Shown here in pieces: positions 13,050 through 24,890 of a DNA stretch of 64,000 nt. The notes below the pieces were generated by a model. It did not search any database, was not told where the DNA came from, and worked only from the letters and a program-made list of their open reading frames with translations. The stretch covers positions 62,001 through 126,000 of the forward strand of contig QVRM01001766.1 in the NCBI GenBank assembly GCA_003439945.1, written 5' to 3'. Position 1 is the stretch's first letter. Each line of letters starts with the position of its first letter. Source of the stretch: Dermanyssus gallinae. Its lineage: Eukaryota > Arthropoda > Arachnida > Mesostigmata > Dermanyssidae. The translations under genes and the position numbers were made by a program.

Positions 13050-16000
13050 AGATCTGCATAGCTTGCCACATTGCGTCAACAGGCACTTCTGACTCGTCGT
13101 GTGCAGCCCTTCACAGAGACCACTTCACCAGACCTCAACTGACATCATGGCTTGTGTCATCTGCCGTTGGCTAGACGGTTCTCTATGACGCTCGACAATA
13201 TTACGCACAGTTGTAGTTTCATTGGGAAAGGAATGCGTACATTTTTGTTCGCAATTGGTAGTTGCGTTAGGTAGTCGCTTGGTAGTCGAGGTAGGCTCGG
13301 TGCTTGATTTGTCCATTTAGAAGAACTCAAGATAGATAGTAGCCGGAAGAGCACCCTCGTTGCTTGCGCAGCCCAGCCCAGCCTCCTCACGATCGCAACT
13401 CTAGAGATCTACGCTAGTCTGCGAGTTGTGCGTTGGTCGTATGTGTTGGTAGTATGTTGGTGGTAGAGCGGCCCATCACACCACCATCCGCGCTCTATAT
13501 GTTTTGGGATAGCAACGGCCAAGCTGCTAGGCTGTGAAAGTCGGACACATCTGACAGAAGACAAAATCAAGCCGATCTAATGACGACAATGGCCGTCGTC
13601 ACTGACGCTCCATTGACGCTCACGACCCACTGAACGATGACGACGGGGACGGCGACGACGACGACGACAACGATCGTCCGACAGACGCCGGGGACTTCGG
13701 GCGACTCTTCGTGAGCAGCAGACACGATAGCCGGGAAGTAAGCTTCGTCGCTCCAACCACGGCCGACCACGACCATTCTCGTTGACTAGTCAAATGCTCG
13801 CCGGCTATCCAAGGCTATCTAGCTGGCTATGAGAGTACGGGGCAACTAAGGGTGGTCGCACCACAGAGGTAGTGGTGGGCCCAATTCTGCAATGATGAAG
13901 AGAACACACGGAACACGTAGTGGCACCGCGCACGCCAAAATTTGCGCCTTCTTTCGCCCTCTCTCTTTATATATATATATACAATTTAAACCATTTATTT
14001 GCATTTTTCACCGTTTATTCTATGTCCACCATTTCCTCAATCGTGTACAAGCCAAAATAGCTAATCTGCTTTACAAACGGACCCTGCTGTCAGGCTATCT
14101 GCCTGACTACGGGGTGAAAGGACATTGTTGCATGGACGCAAAGTAGCATTTTAAATGTTTTTACTATCACTATTGTTACTGCTGTTGCTGCTCGTATTAT
14201 TATTTTGTTGTTGTTGCTGCTGCTGCTTTTTTATTGCTAAGATGGCGTGCTGTTGTCGTTTCCATTGTTGAAGTTGCTGTTGTTGTGGTCACGTTTCTAG
14301 TACTTTTCTTAATTGTTGTTGCTGTTCAATACAAGAATGACGAACGCTGCTTCTGGTCTGGAGCTGAATAGGCTTCCCTCGAGGTCTAAACCTGCGAGCA
14401 ACCATCGTTCTTCGTTTACGAAGAAGTTCAGCAAAGGGCGCGAAAGCAGCAAAACATGTTTCACTTTCCGATGCTAGAGTTGCGGGGACTGTATGTATGT
14501 ATGTAAGCCATTTGTTCATAAACCATGTACCACTACTGAAAATCAGCGGCCATGCTGCTTCCACTCGGGGGAATATTACGGAAATCCTAGATGATGATAT
14601 CTTAACATTTCCGGCCCGCAGTGCCTCATTGAAGATGCATGCCGCACGGTGACTCCAAGCCGCCCGAAGGGGCTGGAAGATGATCCAGAAAAAGGCCAGT
14701 CATTTGCTATAGACACCGACCGGCAACGACCAACGGCAACGGCCGCTCCCACCGTCGTGTAAGGCACGCATTGTATAGACGACGACAACAATAAAACGAG
14801 ACAAAATGCCGCGCCTATTTCATGCGTCTAATATTCAACTGTGCAGCTATTGTGTATCGCATAGATCGATCAAGATTCGTTTGATTTGCCCTCTTAGCCA
14901 ACGATACACCCATGCATCTTCTAAGTGGCTTGTCTTATACGCAACCGTTGAAACATCACCGGCCACTGGCCACAACGTGCTTTCCGATACACTACTGTGT
15001 ATGCTCGAAAGTTTCGGTGACATCAAGCTTTGATCTGCGCTAATTTGCTCTATCTTGTATCCTGAGAGAAAAACTACTGTTTGCATTGTTCCATTGTGCA
15101 AGTTTGATTCAAGCACATACGGATGAGTAACTAATTGTAGCCCAATCTGGGACTTGACGGAGAATATCTAGAGGGCAGACCTATTCGATCCGAGGACTGT
15201 GTCCACTCTCCTATATCACATGTGTGTGTGTCTTGCCAATTCCGGTGGCAAAACAAGCAACCTCGTAGCGTACCTCGAGACGCACAGTAAGGGTCCTCTT
15301 GAGAGTGAGCTCACAGCGTGAATAGAGGACATCAAAACCGTACACAACCTCGTCGGGTAGAATGTGGTCTGTCGCATAACTTTTACTCACCATTTTTGGC
15401 TTCGCCGACATCACGATGAACTGAAGTCGAAAGCGATGTTTGAAAACATACGATGACCACAAGCACAATGAACGCGGTTCTGCGCAACGACGGGTGACTA
15501 GACCGCAATAGTCCCTGATGGAAGAGTGGCCTCATTGTGGTAATTTCCACCGGCGGCTTACTTTGTCACTTGGCCGTGTGTCACCACTGGCAATAGTAGT
15601 AGTTGTAGTATAGTATTGTTGTTGTTAATAATAACCCTCTTCCTGCTTCTTATTCGCCTCTTATTTTTCCACACGCACGCCCACACACACGACACTAAGT
15701 TGCTCAAAGCACACGGTTAACAACACTACTTACAACTTCACCGGAGCCTAAGTTCATTCACACTTTTAGCTGCCCACTCACTAAGCTTCACCGGTGGTAT
15801 CCGGTACTCTTCTACCGGCGCATTCCAACTGGCTTAGCAAAAGCTGGCCTCTTCAAGCAAGCACGTCTACACCTCATTCCAGCAACGGTTCTGCAAGTTG
15901 CCTTGACGGTAGCTGCTAATCCTGCTGCTGCTCGATCTTTACGATGTCAAATCCTCCGAACTTCGCCGGACACCTCGTGTACGCGCCAGCATTGATGACC

Positions 16001-16950
16001 CGTGTTCCGGTCGGCCCTAAAGATTGATAATAGACTGCGTGTTAGTCGTCGGTGAACACGAGACGCGTAAAAATCGCTTACTTGGTGGACACCGTCTCAC
16101 TCGACTTCGAAGTGAGGGGACTTCTACATTTCCTGGTTCATTTGCCACTCCATCCGACAGCAATCACGACAAGCAGAAGAGCAAAGAGTCCGTCCCCGGG
16201 CAGCCGCAGGTGCTTCTCCGAGTATGGAACTAGAGTCAAGGCAATGGCAACAGGTAAGCGAGTTGAACCTGTTGTCTGTTTTCTCACGTCAACGGTCGAC
16301 AATTCACCACTGGGCCACTGGGGTTGTTGGTATGCCGCCACCTCCGCCGTCACCGGCACTACCAAAGCTACCACCTTACCCCGCAGACCGTGGGCATGTT
16401 GTGATGCTGCTGCTGCGTACGTGCGGCCACCGTTGTCACTGCTAGTCCGTTTGTGCTGACTTGTGTGTAATACACATAATCATAAAAATAGTTATACCAA
16501 TATAAATAGTAGGGTTGGCTGGCGCCGAGATGGCGCACTCACTAACGGCCGTTTCTAGAACGCGTCTGGGGGTCGTGGACACAGAAAAGGGTAGGATTCG
16601 TAGTAGTTGTTTTTATCGTTGTTCTGTATGCTGTACTATTAGTAGTAGTCGTAGTAGTAATCCATGAAGTCGACGATCGTAGTGGCAGCAGAAGTTGTAC
16701 TAGAACAAGTCGTACTCTATAAACTCGATGATGGTATTCTCCGGCCGCGGCGGCGGTTTACTGACGTGAATACTTCGCTGGCCGAGGACCAAGTTCTCGG
16801 GACAGATGTGTTATTTGTATGATTGCGCTCAGTTGTTGTTGTGGTTGTGGTTGTTGTTGTTGTGGTTGTTGTTGCTGTCGTTTTAGTCCAAAGTCGTAAC
16901 GGTAGCGGTGGTCAATCGCAACGCCGCTTGTCAGTCGCGGCGTCAATGCG
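13050..16950. other. No gene seen; patches of GC-rich and triplet-rich DNA
   Basis: Holds one copy of a two-copy repeat (14545-14665), short (GAC)n near 13650 and TTG/CTG triplets at 14160-14330. No supported exon. Confidence 0.55.
14545..14665 (+). repeat. Dispersed repeat (pair with 28868-28977)
   Basis: Both copies carry gcggccatgctgc, aaatcctagat-like aaccctagatatc, atctcaacatgtccggccc and acggt(g/t)(a/c)c-(c/g)aagcc in the same order. Confidence 0.7.
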
Positions 16951-18000
16951 ATAACGGTTCGCTTTCGAACGGGTTCGACTCGAGCGGCTTGACGGCCACC
17001 CCAGTTGACGCCGGTCGACCTCGTCGTAAGCTGTCGGCGGCTGATCTGTGAGCTTTGTTGACCGCTTGCTTGCCGCGGCTCGACACCACGACACGACACG
17101 ACGCGACACACGGCATTCACACAACGAGGACAGACGAGGACGATGAGACTCGTCTCTGCTTACCTCGTCGTCGCCGTCGTCTGAAGCCGTCTACATCAGC
17201 ACGTTCAGCAGTAACCGTACAGACGGCGGGAAAGCGGACGTAGGCCTCCCTCACTGACTGACTGAACTTGGTCCGTTGTTGTTGTCGTTGTTGTTGTTGT
17301 TGTGGCTGCTGTTGTTGTCGTTGTTGTTGTTGTTGTGGCTGCTGTTGTTGCTGTTGTTGTTGCTGTTGCTGCTGCTGTTGTTGTTGCTGCTGTTGTTATT
17401 GTTGTTGTTGTTGTTGGCAACGGCGGTGGCTCCGGCATTCATCATCCCGCACGTCAGCAGCGGGCGCTTGACACTGTCAGACTGACGTTTCAGACCGACG
17501 GTTGCTCTTCTTCTTCGTCTTCATCGTCTTCGTCGTCTTCAGAGGCGGCGAAGAACGAGGAGGAGGAGGAGAACCGGTCCGGAGAAGACGGTGCGAAGTG
17601 GCGGCGGCAGCGGCATGCCAACGTCGGCTGATCGCAGAAGGAGGTCTTCGGGGAGAGGGGGAAACCCGCGCCCGACAGCGATCGGTCGGTCGGTCAGAAC
17701 AGCGGCGGCGGCGGCGACCGTGGCCCGTCACTGCGGCGGCAAAAGACGGCAGACGCTGAAGTTCGGCGTTGAAGTCCGATGGCGAGCAGAAGAAGAAAAA
17801 GATGAAGACAGAAGAAGAAGAGGGGGAGAAGGAAAACGAAGAAGAAGAAGCAGCAGCAGCACAAGAAGACCGAAACCCAATACTGATGTACACGAGTGCA
17901 CGCCGGAGAACGTTCGGTTGAGGTATTCGGACACTAAGCTACTGGCTGCCGATCGGCACTAATCGGGCACTTCGGATGCACGCAGATGGCAGGATCAGCT
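16950..18000. other. GC-rich, CpG-containing block
   Basis: Long runs of CG-containing triplets (cggcggcggcg, cgtcgtcgcc) with a purine/pyrimidine-rich flank. Overlapping open frames on both strands translate to low-complexity Ser, Arg or Pro runs. It could be a promoter or first-exon region of an off-window gene, but nothing proves transcription. Confidence 0.4.
17274..17420. repeat. Compound TTG/CTG microsatellite
   Basis: About 145 bases of interrupted TTG, CTG and CGTTG units inside a GC-rich block. Confidence 0.93.
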
Positions 18001-18234
18001 ATCTCGACACGGTTTCGTTACATCAGCATCCCACAAAAGAAGGCGCGAAAAAGTCTGTGTGTCAGGAGTTTTGTACGGCTCCGCTACGTTAGTCCTATAG
18101 GCTAGTTTTGCTAGTAGTCTGTCTACCCATTGATGTTGACCTGCAACGGTCAGCCGTCCCGGCATTGCATAGTGTTGTTATGTAACTCATCCATAGTCCG
18201 TAAACTAAGAAATTCAAGGTTAGAGAGACCGTGA

Positions 18235-18440
18235 CCGAGCAAGATGGCTTAGTGGCAAAGCCTTTGCCTTGCATTCGGGAGGACTGGGTTCGAGACCCAG
18301 ACCGGCCACTCGTAAATTGGTTTGCACGGTTTCCAATTTAGACAAGGTAAATGCCGGAGTGGATTAAAAATTAGCCATGACATGAAAAACCCGTACACGG
18401 GCAATTGCCTTACGGAAAATCTAAAAAAAAAACTGTATAA
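18235..18440 (+). mobile_element. tRNA-derived SINE, family 1 (tRNA-Ala-like head), copy A
   Basis: The head has box A-like tggcttagtggcaaagcc, a loop containing ttgcatt (UGC in the anticodon position) and box B gggttcgagaccc, then a non-tRNA body (aaatgccggagtggattaaaaatt, catgacatgaaaaa) ending in a short poly(A) near 18422-18431. These are RNA polymerase III internal promoter elements. Two more copies lie at 25452-25605 and 53015-53214. Confidence 0.88.
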
Positions 18441-18944
18441 CTTTTTGACACCCACCACTCCTCTAGATGGACTGCGCCACAGATTCTGCACAACTCAGGC
18501 TTACAACACACAATTTTGGTCTCACAACTCGATATCGATTAGGGAAGTGCATGATCTTTGCGGGCATCAATATAGCCACACCGCGTTAATCCTGCAGTCA
18601 ATGGACCCAACAGCGAAACCTAACGGCTTTTGTTCTCCGCGAATTTGTTTGCAGGCCCTTATGGTGACTAGTAAGTTTCTACGTCGCCGACAATTCGACG
18701 AATGGCACCGCTATACCGGTGAACTACTATAATGTCATCCGCAGACATGACGACGGCGTTTCCAAGTTCCTAGGTGTGCGATGGCCAAGGAGAAAGCTAA
18801 ACAACTGAGAGAGTCCCCTTGTGGGGTCCCTACGTTTTTACCAAGCCAAACCAACCACATGATGGTCGGTGGGCTCTTAGCGGTCCGCCGCACATTTGAA
18901 TTGAAATTATAACAGCTGCTCAACTAACGCAGTATAATATTGAA

Positions 18945-18978
<34 letters not shown>

Positions 18979-20300
18979 GGCGTGGTGTGACAGATAAATC
19001 CCAATGTTATTGTGCCACCCAGCCTAGATGAACCAGTGCATGCATGTGTAGCAATATAATAGGTGTATTATATATAGCGCAGCCAATGGGTTTAACGATA
19101 AATATCTCAGAGTTTAGGCGCAGATACGAGCCGGCTAGTCTGGTAATGTGTGTGTTTGTAATTGAGGAGAAATACTTGAGGGAGGTGACTTAGCGTAACC
19201 CTCCATATACAAGCTGTGCCGCCTGTGAGATGAAACCGCTGTTGACAACGGAGATAGAGCTGGCGAAAAAGAACGCTAAGGCATAGTGCAATGCGGCTCA
19301 AGTCATGCAGGGTTGCTAGCAAAGCAGTACTAAGGAGTCCAGCAAAGTCTAAAGAAATTCAAGGTTAAAGAGAGGGGAGAGAGAGAGGGGGGCCCTGCTA
19401 AGGAGATCCCGGCTAGAGGAGCAGAGATCTCGGTAGGCATTAAACCATAGAGCCAACGAAGATCGGGCCAACGTATCAGAAATGCGAGCCCCGAATGGAA
19501 AAATTTCAGGTAGATAGGGTGGGCACTGGGGAGCAATGGGGAATCGTTAGATGGCAGATACAGGCAAACAGGATGAGACGACAGAAACGACAGATACAGA
19601 AAGAGGTGAGACAACGGGCGCAAGGGGTACGGACATAGGAAAGGGTGGGACAATAAACGGGGCTAGGCGTACAAGGAGGATATGGGCAGCAATGGGCAAT
19701 ATTTTCACAGGGAGAGGGCATTGGAGGCCAGCAGACGGTTGGCAAGCGACAGCATTAAGAGTCGGAGGTAAACGTAGACAGAAGATGCAAAAGAGAAAGC
19801 AGGGGAAAAGGTAAAACGTGAGAGAAATATGCCCTTCGGACGAGCGGTTACGTTAGATACGAGAGAGGGTATGCGGATCGGTAAGTGGGAAGAATTGTAT
19901 AGGAAAGCTATGATCCACGTCGAAATACGGAAAATGGGAAAAACAGTTTTGAGCGAGTCGGAATCACGACAAAGATGTTATTTAATGCGAAAAAGTCGAT
20001 CCCGTCAAATGGAGTGATCAGGTACAAAAAATTGATATTTATTTTCAAAAAATTGACAGGCAGAAGTAACTTTTGCGTTATATGGCAGACTATTACACGC
20101 AAAATTACCCTTTTTTAAGGATAATTACATATAAGCATAAGCATATGTTTCCCATCTATGCCGTATTTGGGTTAACTTAACGCACTTATCGTGCGTAATA
20201 TATTCCCTGACTTAAAATCTAATGATCTATTCTACTGCTCAGTCTAATGGTTTCCCATCATTTAAAGTGATACTCTACCCATTTTCAGTTTGTAGCACTT
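18945..20300. other. No gene seen; (TA)n and purine-rich plus strand
   Basis: (TA)n at about 18950-18976, then a G/A-rich stretch (19340-19830) whose plus-strand frame is Thr/Gly/Arg-rich without motifs. Confidence 0.5.
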
Positions 20301-20307
20301 GAAGCAT

Positions 20308-20405
20308 GGTAGAGTGGTCTTGTGGTATGTTTTCTAACAGCTTGCAAGCTACAGAGGTACAAGCGCCAGGGCGTTTGGTGCTTCGAGCCCAGAACGCTTA
20401 GCCAG
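20308..20405 (+). repeat. Possible tRNA-like SINE head
   Basis: agagtggtcttgtggtatg resembles box A, and tggtgcttcgagccc about 70 bases on resembles box B. Only one copy is seen, so this may be a diverged SINE or chance. Confidence 0.3.
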
Positions 20406-20915
20406 CTCCGCGGTAAACGGATAGGTTGTGGCAAAGGTAGGTATTAAGCTTCCAGCTTTTTCGAGATCGTCGGCTGCGATGGTTACATCTGCGCGCTTGA
20501 CCATTCCGAGATTTTCCCCTAACTTTATTCGACGTTACGCATATTTGTAAATTAGAGAGGCCATGCGAAACTGAGGGTTTATTTAAACTTCAAGGATGCG
20601 TTTTCTGAGCAATACCCTGTTGAGCCTCTGCTTACATAGCATTGACATTCAGCCGGGCAATAGCAGATCTATAGTGCTCAACACCAAAATCTGCTTGCGG
20701 GGTATGTTAAACTTGATCAAAATTGCTACGCCATATTTTTGTGGGTCTCTTTTCTGACTGCCTTGTAGTGTCCACTATTGGATAGTTCGGCAATTTAAAC
20801 ATTAGCGTCAGTATACGTTTTAGCGTAATATGACGTGCTGAGATACTGGCTAAAGATACACTAAAGCCTTAATGCGAGTAATCTGGAACTTGCGAATGAA
20901 TTTAATGTAGATTCC

Positions 20916-22500
20916 AATCAATCAATCAAGCTTTTATTTAACCATAAATTGGTAGATTAGGAACAATACAACGATTTAGGACAGTACATATTTCACTCGT
21001 GAGGTAACAGACTCCCCTTCAATTTCAGTACATTCGAGTGTGTGATAGCGCCCGATGTCACATTCTTCACAAAAACTACACACACACTCTTCAATACTGA
21101 AAGAGTTAGGTTTCATACATATATAATTGTGGTATCCATGCCACGTGGTTCGACAAATGTTTGTACGATTATTTTGTGACGCTCCTTTCCACCTCTGGGA
21201 GGCGAAAGCTGGTCCTTCGGTATAGTTATTCATAACGAAATGCATGTTCTTGGTCTCTCGAACATCTCTGTAGACGTCTAACACTTGTGGACTGACCAGT
21301 AGCTTGTTCAGTACCAACTCTTCTGTTAATGTTTGTTCTCTCCACAGCTCCATTGCGAGTGTTGCTGACGCGTTCTTTGATAAGCCCAATATTCGTTTTA
21401 TATACCAAGCCTTTATTTTATCTAGACTTTTCATATCGCTTAGGGTCAAGTGTGTTGGGACTACGGGCAATCAGTAACTTACTATAGGTAGTATTTTCAT
21501 ACAAAAAACATTCATGCCGGTTTTCAAGTCTACGTCACGGAGGTCACCAAGCAGAATTATTGCAGCTGTGGTTTTGGATCGTATCTCCTCAATATGTCGA
21601 TTGAAGGAGAGCTTTGGGGTTATGGTGACTCCAAGGTAGGTGAAGTGGCTGACAAGTTCGAGAGATTGTCCGTTAATTTTAACGTGGTGGTCCGCCGCGG
21701 CATATGCCCTTCTCTGCTAAAGCGGAGAACTTTCGTCTTCGTAATGTTGATTGTTAGTTTATTTTCTTCGCATAGTTTTGCTGTTGCATTAAGGTAATAC
21801 TGCAGATGGTCTCGGGATTTGGCCAGTATTACAAGGTCGTCAGCATACAATACGCGCGGTGCTTTGATGTTACGTAAGAGATCTGCTAGTCCGGCCACAT
21901 ACAATATGAATAAAAAAGGGCTGGCCGAGTAGCCCTGTGCCACGCCCGTGTTCTGCGTGACGGTCTCCAGTACATAGTAGTCACCATTTGGCTATGACGT
22001 TATGACTTAGCATGTCATGCAGTAGATTAAATATCGTACCTGTTACTGAAAAGTTAGACCTGATTATCTCGAGAAGTCCTTAGGTATACAATCGAATGCA
22101 GTTTTAAAGTTGATAAAGGCCGCGTATGTGTTTTTTTTTACGATGGCGACGTGTCGGATGTTCTAAAACAAACTTTACTACACTCGAAGTTGATCGGCCT
22201 TGAGTAAAACCATATTGTTCATGTGGAATAAAATCTTGCGTAATTGCTTGTAATCTTGAAACGACCAACAACGTCAGGATCTTGTATAGGATGCTTGTGA
22301 GAGCAATGCCCCTGTAGTTTCGCGGGTCCGTTGCGTCTCCTTTTCGCTTGAAGATTGGCTGCAACAAAACAAATGTAGACTCCGTAAGCACTATTAAAGA
22401 GTCAGCAAGTTTGGAGTTACCTGGATGTTCTGCCAACAAATTTAGCATAGACGAAACTTTAACCAAGTGTGTATGCCACTGCACACTTATTATGGCCAAG
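20916..22500 (-). mobile_element. 5'-truncated, frameshifted LINE (CR1/Jockey-like)
   Basis: The minus strand carries RT motifs in order across three broken frames: DPRNYRGIALTSILYKI and EQYGFTQGRSTSSV (22499-22104), AAFINFKTAFD (motif A, near 22110), GVAQGYSASPFLFILY and RVLYADDLVILAKS (motif C, YADD, 21943-21620). The C-terminal third is at 21470-20976, with a zinc-finger-like CxxCEECDxxxYHTLEC. The 3' end carries a short TTGA tandem tail (20916-20930), typical of CR1-like elements whose ends are short repeats instead of poly(A). Several stops and frameshifts show it is inactive. The 5' half (ORF1 and endonuclease) is absent. Confidence 0.88.
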
Positions 22501-22655
22501 ACCTCACTAGATCTAAATGTTTAATATATTCACTTAAAATATACAAGACATATTTCTTCGAATGCACCCGTTTTCTTGTGTTGTGTAATGTGTGCATACT
22601 CGACGCAAAACAATGCTTGCATTTCCCGTCTGAATCAATAGTTCTAGTAGTACTA

Positions 22656-23230
22656 TGGCGGGGTGTCCCGATAATCTAGTCTCAAACTTTGGGGTATGGT
22701 CAAGCTCGGCCAAAAAACATTTTTATCAAAGGAAAGGACGAACAGAAATGTTTCGTATAGGAGTGAGATGGAAATGTTTCTAAGCTGTGATTGTAGGGTA
22801 GATGCCCGAGATATGTTTATAAAATGCTCGACTGTAAGAGAACGCATTAATCAATTAAAGAACCAATTATACCGGCGCGTTTCGGAAAGAAATCTACACC
22901 GTCTGTAATATGATTGGTCTTAGCTAGAGCAGGAACTCTATATACAAGGTCATAATTTTGCAACCTCTTATTAGTATCACCAGGCCAGGTATAATTTTCC
23001 AATGCGCTGACATGTTCGGTTTTTCATTTTAGTAATGCTTTCTCTCACAATCGTGCATTTTGTAAACTTATATAGAACAGCCACCCTATAATCACAGCAT
23101 AAAAAAATATTAAAAAAACATCTCACTCTTACACAAAACATTTCCGCTGCCCCTTTCTATCGTCAATAATAGTCTTACCGAGCTTGACTATACCCCAGAG
23201 TTTGAGACAAGATTATCCGGATACCCTGCG
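22656..23230. mobile_element. 575-bp foldback element (MITE-like long inverted repeat)
   Basis: The left arm (about 22656-22880) and right arm (about 23002-23230) are reverse complements over roughly 220 bases at an estimated 70-75% identity, around a central spacer of about 120 bases. Outer ends read ggcggggtgtcccgataat and, inverted, cgcagggtatccggataat, with an apparent TA or TAT target duplication. GGGTGTCC-type ends and TA duplication are typical of Tc1/mariner-derived non-autonomous elements. There is no transposase frame. A transcript across it would form a long imperfect hairpin. Confidence 0.85.
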
Positions 23231-23982
23231 TATATATATATATATATATATATATTGTGAGTTCTAATTATTAGTGTGTTATCTTACTTATGTTATTCGT
23301 ATACCATATTTAAAATGACTGGCGAATACTCACTGTTCAGTTTCCATAGATCAAGAACGTACCTTTTAGGATGGTGCGCATGTGCAATGAGAGTAGGTTT
23401 TTTTCGCGTAGAGTTGTGACCGCATTTTGTTTCGTTTGTTTGCCGTTGCTCAGCCTAGTGATTTGACTCCGTAGGGATTTTCAATTATTGGCTACTGAGA
23501 CTACCTTTGCTATTGCTTGACGGGTAGTGCTTTGTGATGTTTGATGACGTAGGGCCTGCACAACGTTTGCATGCCAATATTAGAAGCTCATTCGTTACTG
23601 TGAATTTGATGCATAGGTATTTATACAGTCTATCACACCTACTTACTGTTTGGGTATGAGAAATGCATTTTTTATACTTGTGAACATTATAATTTTGATA
23701 TTTGCCTCATTGATGCATGTGCCAGTATTATTTTATTACCTTACATTTTATTACCTTCCTTAGTTCGTTGTTAATTGTTTATACCTCATATGAATTCTAA
23801 ACAAAAAATGTGTATTTGAGTAAAAACATATTTGTGTGCACTGATTTAAAAACTTTTTGTACATCTAAAGATATAGCGGCTAAATGAAAGCAGTGGTCTT
23901 GCTACAAGTAACTATTTTTTTAAATCCAAATTGTTTCGATGGGTGTATTTATTTTTCATTTCGAGCCGTCAAAGTATATAGT

Positions 23983-24105
23983 GTAACATACAAAGACATA
24001 GGTGGTGCACTATGTCAAGCATGCAGCTCTGCATGAAAGGCACGAAAAGTTCAAGCGGCGACTGGAAAAGATTACAAAAGATTACTTGATATGGGGATTC
24101 GGGTT
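23983..24105 (+). repeat. Coding-like direct repeat, copy 1
   Basis: It encodes HYVKHAALHERHEKFKRRLE and KITKDYLI. The partner at 24433-24560 encodes HHVKHNALHGRHEEFKRRLE and KITKDGLI. The protein-level conservation suggests a former ORF; the family is not recognised. The frame of this copy continues open to about 24238. Confidence 0.75.
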
Positions 24106-24432
24106 GGTATCGGCCTGCTTCGATCATACGGTGGTTGCTTACAGTACATCTAACTCTAAGAAACCTCGTTTGCTCGTTGAGTGCAGGGGCGGGCGCAAAC
24201 CACAAGAATGGCACACGAAAGTGATACGTGGAGCTTAGAGATCATTTTGAAGCAAAATGTGTAGCCGAGCAGTCTGGTCGATATGAAACGCAAACAGCGG
24301 TTTGTCTAACAGGTGGCGTATAACGAAACCACTTTAGCAAAGGTCGGTAGGCTTTGAGCGGAATTCAAACGGCTGCTCGACAAAATGAGGGGAGTAAACA
24401 CAGTGAATAGGCATGGAGGTATAATTGCACAG

Positions 24433-24560
24433 TGTATAGTGTACCATACAACGACATAAGTGGTTGCACCATGTGAAGCATAACGCTCTGCATGGAAGGC
24501 ACGAGGAGTTCAAGAGGAGACTGGAGAAGATAACGAAAGATGGCTTGATAAGGGAATCGG
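24433..24560 (+). repeat. Coding-like direct repeat, copy 2
   Basis: About 75% identical to 23983-24105 over 120 bases, 450 bases downstream in the same orientation, with the same KHxALHxRHExFKRRLEKIT pattern. Confidence 0.75.
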
Positions 24561-24710
24561 GAAGATAGCCAAGATGGTCAGAAAAAAGACGCTGAAGGAC
24601 AGACCTTTTGTAGACACTGCCAGAACGCGGTGGCATGCGAGCAGAGCAAGGAGCAGGATTATAAAAAGAAGATAAACGAGACCCAAAACGAAGGTAGGCA
24701 ATGAAAGAAA

Positions 24711-24890
24711 AATTTTCGGACTGACCCTCAGCCATGATTTAACGTCTACGGGACTGCTTTTCGCATTACTTTATAGGCAGACGCCCTTAAATACAAATGT
24801 GCAACGGTGGGGCTGCTCGAACCCGCGCACCTATGTGTCTCCTTCCGTCGCGAGGCGCAGGCAAATGCACCACGCCACCGGGCTCGACAG
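24711..24890 (-). mobile_element. tRNA-derived SINE, family 2, copy B
   Basis: Reverse-complement copy. The head gtcgagcccggtggcgtggtg continues into a variable arm (cggaaggagacacat) and box B, suggesting a tRNA-Ser-like ancestor. The body and ggctgagggtcagtccg tail match copy A. Confidence 0.88.

Noticed and set aside
15211..15468. 85-codon minus-strand frame with a plausible-looking composition
   Set aside because: No recognisable family and no neighbouring exons; insufficient support to call a gene.
16052..16459. 135-codon plus-strand frame
   Set aside because: Composition is uneven and no motif is present; GC-rich region with few stops.
17477..17962. Overlapping 120-138-codon Ser/Arg/Pro-rich frames on both strands
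   Set aside because: GC-rich triplet DNA lacks stops in many frames; sequences are low complexity and mutually antisense.
18235..18310. Functional tRNA gene
   Set aside because: It lacks a proper acceptor-stem pairing, has a shared SINE body after it and two other copies with mutations, so it is a SINE head and not a tRNA gene.
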